Of a stretch of DNA of 64,000 bases, positions 12,524 through 23,976 are shown in pieces. The stretch is from Erythrophleum ivorense (taxonomy: Eukaryota; Streptophyta; Magnoliopsida; Fabales; Fabaceae). The notes under the pieces were generated by a model, which was not told where the DNA came from, made no database searches, and saw only the letters and a list, made by a program, of their open reading frames with translations. A program made the position numbers and the translations under genes. Where the stretch lies: assembly GCA_026724425.1 (NCBI GenBank), contig JAIUCV010000008.1, positions 26,613,470 through 26,677,469 of the forward strand, written 5' to 3'. Positions within the stretch are counted from its first letter, which is position 1. Every line of letters starts with the position of its first letter.

Positions 12524-14893
12524 AATGGCTAGTCTTTTACCAAATAACCAATATTCACAAAATCAGACAGTAAACAACATATTGCCCATGTCAAGAAATC
12601 AGGCAGTATATTAGTACAGCAAACAACACAAAATCCAAAACGTATGTTTATAACATCTTTTATTCTTGACATAATGCTTCATAAATTTTCAACTATCATA
12701 AATGGGCTCCAAAATTTACAAAATAAATATCAACATAATCTAGACGACACATAGTATATATTAGACCATATAAATCATTCAAAATATATCAAATAACATA
12801 AGTAAAAATTCAAGAACTTCTTGGTTAACACTTTTTCTCCAAAATGTGTCTTTTTATATAGTAATCCATAATCCATCAAAATTACACCATAAGCCTTATT
12901 TTTAGTGTAGGTTAACCTAATTTAGTTGGATTTTGAAAAACTCTTCCCCGAGTATACATACATGTGTTGGCCGAACCTATGTATCAAGGAGAGTATATAA
13001 TTTTGTTTCATTTTTATGTCACCAAATAGCCATACATACATATTCAAAGGAGATAAAAAAAAGCCCTTAATCAATTTTTTAAATTTCATATATATTCTAC
13101 AATTTTCTTAAAATAAAATTCAAGGGTTTCTTGCCAAATTCTTCATGTAAATCAAAGTCATATTAATCTATCTCTTCTTTTGGCTTCCTCCCATTGTTCT
13201 CCCATTTAATTGCTCTTGAATTTCTCCCATGTTTTCTTGAAATACAAAGTTTCATGGTTTGTAGAAAATTTGCCAAGAATAAGAATTTTCTTGAATCATA
13301 TGACTCCATAGCCAAATATATGATTTCTCCATCTTTTCTTAGCTTAAATTCATGAAAACAACAAAATTCCTCTTTTGTTCTTGCCATGGTTGAAACATGA
13401 AGAGGAAAAGAAGAGAAGATTCATGGAGGAAAATAGAAGAGAAGCCAAGAAGAAGAGAGTTCATTTATGTTACCTTGATTCTGTGGTATTTATTTCTCTC
13501 AGGTAGCTTTTTCTTCCTTCCTTCCTTCCTCCTTCCTTTTCCTTCTCCTTGGTCGAGCTCACCTTCCTTCTTTTCTTCTTGTCTTGGCCGAATTGTGTGT
13601 GTATATGTTTTTTGTGTGTGAGTGTGGCGTGAAAGTGTGTATTTTTATAATTTTTGTTTACAAATGGAAGGCTAGGATTTCTTATGTTTTATGATGTTAA
13701 ATCTATGCCCTTGGATTCATTGGATGGCTATGATTAAATTTTGATTTTAGAGATTTAATATGGGCCTTTGGATTAGATCAAGGGTTATGATTGGATCTTA
13801 AAAAGTAAAGAAATCTAAGCTATTAGATTACATCTACAGTTAAGATTGCATCACATTTTACGGATGAATATTAACCATTGGATTTTAACTACTATTAAAT
13901 TTTAACCATGGTTACTTTCCTGTAACTTATGAAGATAAGGTTGCATTTATTACTGCTTAAGTTAGCATCTATGTCATTTTGATATCAGCGGTAGCCTTTT
14001 TGTAAGGTGTGAGATTTATTAAGATTTGCTGACATAAGCTTGTTATTGTTTTGTAGTTCATGCAATTTCTAGAATCTTCCTATGCATGGCACCACATCAC
14101 CATTTTTCCCTGCTCCATGGTTCCACATCAGCACTTTCCTTGCTTAATGGTGCCATGTTAGCACTTTCCCAATTAGAATCTACAAAATTGCTAATGGATC
14201 TTTTAGTAGGTACTCCATAATATTTTATTTAGTCTGTGTTTTCTATGTTCTCCGCTATATTTTAATATTATTTGGACCTACATGGGTTCCATTTAATGTC
14301 TTTAATAATATATTTTATTATTATTTATTTATTTTCTTAATATTTTATTATTTTAGGGTCCAAATGACTATTTTGTCCCTGGTAGTAATGCAACAGATAA
14401 GTACCTTTATTTGTTTTTCACTTATATCTTCGTCTCAACTTTACATTTCTAGATTTTGTCACCACCATCCAGTAGATCTTTCTATATAGAATTTCCTAAA
14501 ACAATTAACTCAAGTTTAGGGGGTTTTGTTTGTCTCTATATAAGCTCTTAATCGTTCGAGACCATTTTCTAGTCCTAACAATTTTAGAATTTTACAAAAC
14601 AAATTTTATAATTTTCTACATATTATTTCCTAACTATTTATAGATATATTGGACTAGTTTTGAAATCCTCTTTCTTTCAGAAAAAATTATTAAAGTTTGT
14701 CTAGTGACAAATGAAGATTTTACCCCTGGTCCCTTGGACCCTCTCAAAATTTTAGAAATTTCTATGGGTCCTATTCATCTTATACTTTTCATATATGAAG
14801 TTACTTCATTCAAATTCATCTTATTGAAACTTAATAAATTCATTACATAAAATACTAAATAATTAGAAAATCTTAATTTTCAAGGATGTTACA
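10956..14893 (-). mobile_element. solo LTR, family C, inserted in LTR D
   Basis: A perfect TSD, ATGTC at 10951-10955 and 14894-14898, brackets a 3,938-bp unit. Its plus-strand left end is TATAACAC, a decayed TGTAACAC, and its right end is GGATGTTACA. When it is excised, the D sequence joins as TTATGTCAAAATGGCC, matching the uninterrupted D copy near 22526. In minus sense it starts TGTAACATCC, has a CTTATATAG box near 14536-14544 and a Met-initiated frame at 13387-13163. That frame has no recognisable domain and is probably leader sequence. A region near 11940 parallels the ACTGAG...CACCCC segment of the other LTRs. A long TA run sits inside at 12491-12520. Confidence 0.8.
12491..12520. repeat. 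(TA)15 microsatellite
   Basis: A pure TA run of fifteen units lies inside the C LTR. It is a likely site of length variation. Confidence 0.97.
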
Positions 14894-15138
14894 ATGTCAA
14901 AATGGCCTATATGGCTTCCATATGCAAATGGGTCTCATAATCTAGTCTTATAGACCAAAACAAACTTGCTACAGTGGCCATGCGTAAAAAAGAAACGAAT
15001 TTTAAAATTTGTCCCCTATAGTTCCACTTGAAGTATAAAAAGAGCCAAGATCATTGCCAAAAGTTTGGTAATGGTTATATTTTGGTTGCTATTAAAGCTA
15101 AATGGTATGAATATGTCTATATGAAACTAGTTATGACA

Positions 15139-16312
15139 AGGCTAATAAGGTCTAAACATTCTATGAAATTAATGTAAAAAAAAGTTTATGTTATTGGATA
15201 GATTTAAGTTATATATGGATTGGTATGCAAAGTGATGTACTATGTCACATTTGGTATTCTATATTAGGCCAAACTCATAAAGAGCAATAAGAGGAAGGAT
15301 TAAAAGTGATTAGAAGCCCAAACAAGATGAAGGGTTAAGACTAAGAATGAGATAAAGGCCTAAACAAGACAATTGCAGAAAGTTTATAATGTAGTAAGAG
15401 AAATATCAAAAAAGTAAAAGAAGACATATCTTGTATTTTAACTTAAGATTTGACCTCATAAAAAGTTAGAGGATAAAAAGAAAAAGAGTTAAAGACCAAG
15501 TAAGAAAAGAAAATGAGAAGAAAAGTTAAGAAAGAAATAGAAACAAGGATACCTATATAAGGTAGTACAACATAAAACTGAAAATACAGGGAGTTAAATA
15601 AAAAGAAAAATAGAGTGAGATAAAGTTATTTCTCCCTATATATGAGTTAAATGAGCTAACCAAAAGATCTAAGAAACTTAAAATACGCTAAAACACTTAT
15701 GGCACAAAAAATGAGAAAGTCAGTACCTTAATGTTGTTTTTACTTATTTTACATTGTTTTGAGCCCTATAACCTAGGAAAGTTGACCTAAGGATTTTAAG
15801 ACATTCTAAATAGAACATGGAACCTCAATTAGTGGGAAAATTGAGCTAGAATGTAGAAAATTATGATGCAACAAACCCAATGACATTTTTGTAATTATGA
15901 GCAACTTTAATTAAAGTAGCTTTTTTTTTTAATATAAACACTTGGTCTTCTTTCCCACTAATTCCACCAACCTAGCTCTAATTTCCAACCCCTTCAAGTT
16001 TCCATTAATGGCATCTAAATAGAGAGAATAGAGAGAAAGGAAAACTCAAGCCAAATGAGTAAGTAATGCGCTCTTTTCACTACATTGTAGTTAGAAAGAT
16101 TAATCCCTTCACTCTAAACTCTTTTCCTATGGCATTAGTCTTTCAAGAGGAGAACTTTGAAGTCTTCTAAGGGAGGAAGAAGGGCTCTTTTTAGAAAACT
16201 GATTAGAGGAAATCAAAATGTGCTAAGAGAGCTTCCAAATGAGGTATAATATAGTACATTTCAAACTTTATTTTTTGAGCCTTGGCCTTGTTTATCACAT
16301 GTAGAGAGAGAA

Positions 16313-16343
<31 letters not shown>

Positions 16344-16475
16344 GTTTTTTTTCCATGAATTTGATGAATTAGAACATGTAGAAATCATTTAGGTTATGAG
16401 AATCAAGAGAATTTGCCATAGCAACGAAGAAAAACTCCATAGAGGCCATTATAAACACCTCTCAGCTACACCGTT
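15139..16475 (+). mobile_element. older LTR (E), upstream part
   Basis: From about 15600 the sequence resembles the 5' half of the B/C-type LTRs in plus sense. It has a poly-T run followed by a TATA-like AATATAAAC near 15933, then a pyrimidine-rich leader with CTTCTTTCCCACTAATTCC. It stops where another LTR begins (TGTAACATCC at 16476). Later E pieces seem to lie at about 19470-19590, 22786-23976 and 27107-27121. The exact 5' end of E was not found and 15139-15600 is unassigned. Confidence 0.45.
16313..16342. repeat. (TC)n followed by (TA)n
   Basis: A compound microsatellite of about five TC units and ten TA units lies in the leader of LTR E. The frame at 16203-16388 (minus) crosses it and is a low-complexity artefact. 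Confidence 0.9.
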
Positions 16476-17007
16476 TGTAACATCCAACTTTTTAACTAAA
16501 TTGGGACCAGTATGTTAATAAAAAAAGACCCTAAAGTAAATTGAATTAAGGTCAAATAAGAATAAAATATTAATAGGCATATTAAGAAATGATGTTATGA
16601 AATCACTTATAGAAAGAAAATGGAGTTAAAGTGGCTAAGTAGAGTAAAACTGTACATCAGTAGCATAATCATAATTTTGTGCAAAATTTTAAAAACTTAA
16701 GAGAAATAGTTTTAAATGAAAATAAGCTCACTAGGGTTTATGAAGTCTTGAAAACCATAAGGACAGTCAAAATTTGTAAAAACCCTTCCAGTACGCCAAA
16801 AGAGTTAAATAGTACTAATACTTTAAACGAAGCTATATTTCACTATTTTAAGCCATGTGAAAACCAAAAATAATGTTTTTATATGAAAGAGAACCCAAAA
16901 TTGCATAGAAAGCAATCAGACCTTGAAAAGCCTAAAAAATGAGCCTAAATGGAGCAAACATGCAACCAGGGGCAAAATGGTTATTTTAAAAAATTTATAG
17001 AGGCTTC

Positions 17008-17016
17008 TTATAAAAG
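17008..17016 (+). promoter_or_regulatory. candidate LTR TATA box
   Basis: TTATAAAAG lies about 530 bp into the LTR, ahead of the pyrimidine-rich leader. Equivalent boxes occupy similar places in related copies, for example near 20044 in plus orientation and 26619, 44741 and 14536 in minus orientation. Position and motif are the only evidence. Confidence 0.4.
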
Positions 17017-18746
17017 CCATGTCCCACCATCTTCTCCAAGTTTCCATTTTTAGATTTTGAGACCTTTAATGGCATCACACTTGAGGGGAAGAGAGGAGGA
17101 TTTCAAGCTTTCGTTTAGGTAAATAAATAGGCTCGTTTCACCTTGCGCTAGTTAGGAAAGTTGTTCTACTCCCTGAGAGCTTTCTAATAGTGATTTTTTT
17201 CATGAAAACTTGAAGTTTAGATTTGACCCAAGGCAAAAGGAAGCTCTTTTTAAGAAAATATTTGGTGGAAATCAATTTATGAAAAGAGTACTCTGCATTG
17301 AGGTAAATTTCTAGTTGAAACACTATAAAATCTCTAAGTTTCCTAGCCTTAATGGTTCGGCCATGAGAGAGAAAGTGAGGAGGAGAGTTTTTCTTTAAGT
17401 GTTCTTGATGAATTCAAGGGTTTTGGCTTGTAAAGAATTTATATCTATCATTGGTTTCTTTTTAATCATGAAACAATACAAGATAGACCATAATGTGTGT
17501 GTGTTCGACCAAGGCATAGATGAATGGGAAACCATGTTATTTTCAATTCCTAATTAGTATATTTAGATGTTCATATGGTTCATATTTAGCCATGATGAAG
17601 TTAAAGGCTCTAGGAAGTTATTCAATTGATTCTAGTTATATGGATAGTTTTAAAATTCTATAAGAACAATAATGAAAGTATTGAATTGAATTTAAAAGCT
17701 ATATTTTGAAAGTTAATTTTTTTTAGGGTTTAAGAAAGGGTATTTTGAGATCAAATGGTGATAGGTTTATCTAAGCAAGTTTATGATGGGTCTAATAAAT
17801 CCTACTAAGTTCATTTATATTATATATGATGAGAATTTGAAATTTAGAAGTTGAATTTTAAAAATTTCCCCTTGAGGCGTAAGGTTTCATAGTGGATTCT
17901 AATATGTCAAAAATGAAAAATACCAAATGAATAGTGCTAATGACCATATGAATAGTAAATATGGAATTTATGGCTTGAATTGTGAATTCTAGAAGCATAA
18001 GTTTGCCTAAGATGCATGCTTAGTGAAATCCCTAACCTAAAGCCTAAGTGAAGGACTAATTATAGGAAGTTAAAAGCCAAGAGGAATTTCATACGGTTAG
18101 GCCCTTGAATATGGTAAAAATTGAGTATTTTAGATTGTCATCTAATAGGCTTGCATCTTGAAAGTGTGCAATAGAGAATCTTAAGTATACTTTTAGTGGC
18201 TTAAAGTATAGTTAAATGTTAAAGAAGTTTAAGAAAAGTTGTTATAAGCTTTAGATGTTGCTATTATGTTCATGTGACATTTTTAGGACAAGCTAGTGAA
18301 GCTTCGTCCCATTGTAGGTGTAGAGCCAAAAAAGAAAAAGAAAAAGAGTGAGAAGATTAGAGGCTTTGTTGGTTTCCTTTTACCTATTCAAGGTAGCTTA
18401 CTCTTTCTTATCTAGTTGCATGTAGACTTGTTTGAGTTTGATATGCATTGTATTGTATTGGTTGTTTTGTCATAATATATGCTATATTACGGTGCATCAA
18501 TTATATGTCATGTTTTGCATGTTATGTTTAATGAGTTGAGGCTATAAGATAAAGAAGGGCAATGAGAATGAATACAGTAGTTCTCCTAAGCCCAAGAGAA
18601 AAGCCTATACTAGGTTGAGATTCATAGCCATGATAGATTATGTTGTAACATGTAAAGCATTTATGTTAGTTTTCTATGACCACACATACTTGCATTATTC
18701 TTACTTAATTGTCTCATGCATATTTTGGTGATTTGAGTATAGCTAC

Positions 18747-18766
18747 TGAGATTCTCCCAAATCTCA
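18747..18766 (+). promoter_or_regulatory. conserved inverted repeat of the LTRs
   Basis: TGAGATTCTCCCAAATCTCA can fold into a short stem (TGAGATT/AATCTCA). It follows GCTAC and precedes CCCC, the context seen in most LTRs of the window. Function unknown. Confidence 0.7.
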
Positions 18767-19590
18767 CCCCTATCTCTATTCTTCCTACTAACCAGTGCTA
18801 GTAAAGGAAAAGAAATAGAATGATGTTAGGATTAGCAAAACAATATGAATGTTATGTATATAATTTGTTGTAATGTTACAATGAATGTATATGTTAAGTT
18901 CTACTTCCTTAGTGATGTATTATATGGACTAGTATGATGTTAATAGTGATATAACCCTAGTTCAAGATGTTTAGTATTAGATGATGATGTATGTCTAGAT
19001 AGTGTTATTTGATATTGTGATTATTTGTATTTTCCAATCTATGAGTTCTGAGTTGAAATATGACCATTTAATTGGTTTGGATAGCTAATTTTATAAGGGG
19101 AAACTCTGGTGGATTTTCCTCATAATGTAATGTAAATTTTTAATTTTTATCCATTAAGGTAAATTGGTAATACAAGATTACCAATACATTATCTGCTAAA
19201 TTAAAGTGACATGGAACAATGGAAAAGGTAAGTAAATGTGTTTCGAATTTTTGGATTTCGTATTTTACTTGCACAAGTAAAAGAACTCGCTGATAAATCA
19301 TTTTGGTCAAAGAAGAGCTAGACACCCTTCAAAAGTGGACCAAATGAGTGTGTTTTTGTGTTTTAATGAATTTAGAGGCCCTCTAGAGAATTATAGAGGT
19401 TAGGGGAAGCTTCAATTCAAATTATAGAGGCTAAATGTGGAAGTTAAAATTTTTAAGTACCTATGAAACTTTAGCCTACGTTGATGAGTATCCATATGTG
19501 TGGCATTATGTTTGAAGCCTCTAATGAGTTCAAATTAAGTCTAGAAAGACTTCTAAGAAGTTAGAATGAAGTTTGAGGGTATAGCAAAAG

Positions 19591-22500
19591 TGTCATACCT
19601 TGTGTTTTCTAAATCTGTAGACATCAAAGAAAAGGTTAATAATCATGATAATGAAGGCTAAAAGTTTGCATAAGATGAAAAGAAAGAGTAGAAAAAGTGG
19701 AAATAGAGAAAAATTTTAAAAACTTAAGGAAACAAGTTTTAAATGCCAAAATTAAGTTCACAAGGGTTGTCAAAGGTTTTGAAAATCATAAGGCTGTCAA
19801 AATGGTTAAATCCCTGACAATATATGGTTTAGGGTTTCAGTTGATCATAACTTTGATTGAACTTTTTCAAGTAATTTGAATCCTAAAAATTTCAAAGTAA
19901 ATGTTTTTAATAAAGTAGAAAGCCTAAATTTTCATATAGAAGAGATGATTTTTAAAAAAGATATAAAATGAGCTTAAACAAAGACGTTAAATTCTAGGGA
20001 CGTAAATAGACTTTTGAAATTGTTTAAAAATATCCTTCCTTCTTTTATAAATGGTCATACCATCTAGTTTCTTCTTCATAACCAACCTTCTTGGCTTCAA
20101 ACTAGACCAACCATGGCATGAGAAGAAATGGAAGAGGAAGAAAAAGAATAAAGGCATATAGGTAAGGAAATATGTAGAATTTTGCTATATGCTAGTTATA
20201 AAATCTTCTCCTCTCTTCATGATCTTTCTAATAATGGCTTTAGCTTCTTGAAAAGATGAAGTTTGTGGCTGAGCTCATGAAGAAAAGGGGGATTTGGAGC
20301 AGCTAATCATACCACAAAAATCACCATTGGAAAAGCTTTCAATCAAGGTATGAGTTTAGATGAAAAACTTGATTTCCTTTGGATTCTTCTTCCTACTCAT
20401 TTCTACTAGAGAGAGAGGCAGATGAGGAGGCTTTTATTTGATGGAAAACTTGATAGAAATAAGGGTTTTGAAGGGTGTAAAGTAAGATTATGCAAACGGA
20501 ATTCTATGAAAAATTTTAGAATTCAAGTTAAGGCACCTAGGGTTTTAGTTATACCATGGAAGTTATAGAACCTTAGGAAGATGTTTTAAGCCATCTAAGA
20601 CTAAGCTTGAACTATAAAAGTACCAAGGATACTCCATATGAATCAAATTCCCTAAGAGAATGAGAAAAACTCCATTTAGGCTTCCAAGGGTGTAGGTTCT
20701 ACCAAGCTACAGAACAAGTAGCTAGGAAGTTCTTTTATGAATTCTAAGGTATTAAGAGGCCTAAATGTAATGAATAAATACTATAGGAACCCTTGGAATG
20801 AATTTAGGAATCCTATTTTGAAGTAAAATTTTAGGGTTCATAAAAAGCTTAAAGAAGCAATTTGGTACTAGGCTTGTCCAACCATGCATGTGATAGCCCT
20901 AACAAGTTCCTTTAGAGTTATATAGCTCATGTCAAGTGAGATTTTGAAGACTAGAAATGAAATCATAAGGGTTGCCATTTAAGGAGGCTTAAAGTAGTTC
21001 ATTTTTCCTTTTAAGTTCTAGTAGCCCTATGTATTAGTAAAATGAGTTTGAATGGATTCTAATGAGTTGTTTTATATTTGAATTAATGTATTTGGGCCAA
21101 GCTAAAGCAACTCTACTATTTGGTATGTGTGAACTAAGAAAGGACTAAGAGAAAAGTAAAAAAGAAAGTAAAGAAACAAAGGAGATTAGTGGTGCATCAA
21201 GGTTCTTAGCCTCCATAAGGTAGCTATCTCTCCCTATCTTGCATGCACTTGGGGTGTATAAATGAGTTGAGATGTTTGAATGTTTAATTGTCTAATGATT
21301 TCATGAGTTATGCTTTAAATTGACTTTTATAATAAGTTTCATGCATATATGATGTTATGATTAGCTCTTATCTCTTTATGGTGGAAAATTAAACGTAGTA
21401 GCTTTTCCTTAATCCAAAATTAAGCTTAGTTAAGCCTAGCAAGTATGCTTATATGCCATGGCTAAATAACAGTTAAAGTTTCATGCTAATTCTCATGTTT
21501 GGGTTATTTGAGGCATATAACCTTCATGCATGCATTTCCTCATTTGTATTCATTGTATACATTAATATAGATTAAGATTTGCTACTGAAGTTCTCCTAAG
21601 AATCTCACCCCCAATTACGTTCCCCTAACCATGATAGATGCATCCATCAAAGAAAAAGAACTTGAAAAGATTAGGGCCTAAGAATGATGTAATAGAAGCA
21701 TTTTGATGTAATTATATACTTGACATATGTATGACACAAGAGTAGTGAATCACGTTATAAATTAGTGATGGACTATGTATATACGATGAGATTATGACTT
21801 GTGTTTAGACCTTATTTTGAGAATGTGTTAACATATGGTAGTTGATGTATGCTATGGAAACGAAAGGGATCGTAAATATGATATACTTGATGATGATATG
21901 AGATACTACCTTATGCATAATGTTGTGAGCATGAATGTAGACCAATTAGATGTTCTTATAAAAAAAGGGAACTTGATATGCCATGATAAACACTAAGGGT
22001 TCCATGTGAAAGTAAACAAGTGGGATAGTGAATTTTTGTAACTAGCCATATTTCGTGCAATGGTTCCCATAGAAATGAAGAATAAGTAAATTAAAATTTG
22101 CTTAAACCAAGATATTGCAATTTAGAGGCCAAATGGACCATTTTGGAACTAATTTTTGATTCAAATGAGCCATAAATTGCAACCTTATTCATGACAACCC
22201 AAATGATGTAGTTTGGGGCTAAAATTTAGTGAACATCTAGAGAATTTATAAAGTTCTCTAAAAAATAAAAGATGATATTTTTGTAAACTTTATAGAATAT
22301 TTTATGAATTTTCAAATTTGGCCCTAAAAACTAAAATTATGCAGTTACTGTTCATGTTGTCATAGCCACGGTTTTTGAGATTTTTGAGGAGCCAAATGGG
22401 TGCATTTTGACTTGAAATTATTACAACATAAAGTTTAGATTATAAGCTTTCCATAGACACCTAATTTGTGAAAATCAAAGTTATATAGAAAAAAGTTATG

Positions 22501-22780
22501 AATTTTTGAAATTTAAAGTTCTTTTATGTCAAAGTGGCCAAAATGGACTATATTGTTCCTAGATGCAAAGGGGGCTCACATCTTAGTCATATGGATCAAA
22601 GCAAACTTGTCTATGGTAGTCATGAATGAAAATGAAAAGAAATTTAAATTTTGACTTGTATAATTCTAATTGAGGTATAAAAAGGGCTAAAACCACTACC
22701 AAAAGTTTAATTGCAATTATAAATTTGTTGTTTTAAGAATGAAATGATATGAGTTTAGCTATATGAAGTATGTTCTGACA
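19591..22780 (+). mobile_element. complete solo LTR, family D
   Basis: The 3,190-bp unit has ends TGTCATACC and TTCTGACA and a perfect TSD, AAAAG at 19586-19590 and 22781-22785. It is the reference copy for the broken D LTR at 7000-15138. Features in order are a TTTTATAAAT box at 20043-20052, a leader with a frame-less pyrimidine-rich stretch, AAGGTAGCTATCTCTCC near 21215, and a decayed version of the shared hairpin at about 21585-21607 (GAAGTTCTCC...AATCTCACCCC). The 3' third contains phrases shared with all B-type LTRs. No gag-pol is attached. The frame 19697-19879 is unlikely to be real. Confidence 0.8.
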
Positions 22781-22785
22781 AAAAG

Positions 22786-23976
22786 GAGTTTCAAAATAGC
22801 CTAGAGATGCCTAATATGCTAAGTATGAAAAATGACCACTCGAATAGAATTTAGCAATATGAATAGTGAAATGCTAAATTTAGGCTCAAAATAAAAATTC
22901 AGGAAACTTGAGTTGCTAAGGAAACTTGTGCATGAAAAACCCTAAGTTATAGCCTAAGAAAAGGGCAAGTGAGAGGACCTAGTAAAGATAGTAAAAAGGA
23001 GAAATAACAACCTTTATTTTGAGCTAATTAAAGAGTAATGTGAGCCCTAGAAATATGGTTAATAAGTTAAGAAGGAAAAGTCTTAGAAAAAGAGTCCTAA
23101 AATACTTCTAATGGGTTAGAAATGCATAAATCACAGCATAGCATTGCATATAACTGCATGAAATGGCCTTAGCACTTATTGAAGTGTTGGTATAATATTA
23201 TAGGCTACCAATGTAGCAAAGGGCCACAGTGCCAGTGCCTAGCCAAGAAAGAGAAAGACTAAAAGAAAGAGAAGACTAGTACCTATGGCATTGGGTGAAA
23301 GCTTCTATCAAGTAGCATTTTCCTCCTCTTTTTCATACTTATAACTACTTGAGTACTTTGGTTGCCTATATGATGTGTTTGCTTGATGTTTAAATGAGTT
23401 TATGAGATTTCTATAAGTTTAGCCTAGTAAGTGAAGCTTAACATGATGTTGGCTAAGAGAAGAGGGTCAGGGAATTGAACACAGTAGTTCTACCTTATGT
23501 TAAGAATCAAAGCCACTCAAGAAAGAGTTTAATAAGCTTGACTAGATTATAGCTTTATGCATGCATATTTTCACATGTTAGAAAGCTTAGACGTTCGAGA
23601 AAGCTACATTCATGCATACATGTGTATCTGTGCTCTTGAGCAGTTGATGCATTATAAAGTAGGATTATGCTACTAAGATTCTTCCCAAAATCTCACCTCA
23701 TTATTTGCTAACCCTATGCCAAGTGAAAGTAGTAGAATAGATTGAAGAGATTATATAGCTCTTTAAAGAATTAAAAATATTTGATTAAGTTTCTTAAAAA
23801 GATACATAAATTGTGTTTTAAAACAAATGTATGCAATAATAATGTATATGACATAGCTTAGTTATGATAGTTTAGAAATGGATTAGTAAATGTAAGGATA
23901 CTTTTTACTAATGTAAATATCCATTGGATGTATTTATAAGTATTCTATCTCCTAAGTTGATTGATTAGTCTGGGTT
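22786..23976 (+). mobile_element. LTR E, downstream part
   Basis: This piece aligns with the 3' half of the LTR at 16476 (compare AATGAATAGTG... near 17935 with the stretch near 22850). It includes the conserved segment CTACTAAGATTCTTCCCAAAATCTCACC at about 23670-23696 in decayed form. It is interrupted at 23976 by another LTR, and fifteen bases of it reappear at 27107-27121 before the B nest begins. Confidence 0.5.

Larger units (their letters stand above)
7000..15138 (+). mobile_element. LTR family D, split by two later insertions; 5' end not found
   Basis: Pieces at about 7000-8048, 10867-10955 and 14899-15138 align in order with the complete D copy at 19591-22780. Shared phrases include a TTTAAAATATC leader near 7140 and an AAAGTT(C/T)A(C/G)AT stretch just before the first break. 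The copy ends GTTATGACA at 15138, like TTCTGACA in the complete copy. The first break holds an A LTR (8049-10861) and the second a C LTR (10956-14893). About 300 bp of its 5' end is missing or unrecognisable, so no TSD can be shown. The frame at 6920-7135 and the overlapping minus frames at 7104-7314 look fortuitous. Confidence 0.6.
16476..19470 (+). mobile_element. LTR of the B/C group inserted in LTR E; 3' end unresolved
   Basis: It begins TGTAACATCC at 16476 directly after E sequence. It has a TATA box TTATAAAAG at 17008-17016, a pyrimidine-rich leader, and the phrase AAGGTAGCTTACTC near 18393 that recurs in other B-type LTRs. The hairpin TGAGATTCTCCCAAATCTCA followed by CCCC lies at 18747-18770. 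E-like sequence seems to be back by about 19470, so the 3' end lies somewhere between about 18.9 and 19.5 kb. I could not find a GTTACA end followed by a copy of the left flank (CCGTT). The frames at 16679-16873 and 17138-17323 show no domain. Confidence 0.5.

Noticed and set aside
18873..18890. GTTACA near 18880 as an LTR 3' end
   Set aside because: The sequence continues as ordinary B-type LTR interior, and the left flank CCGTT of the 16476 unit is not repeated after it.
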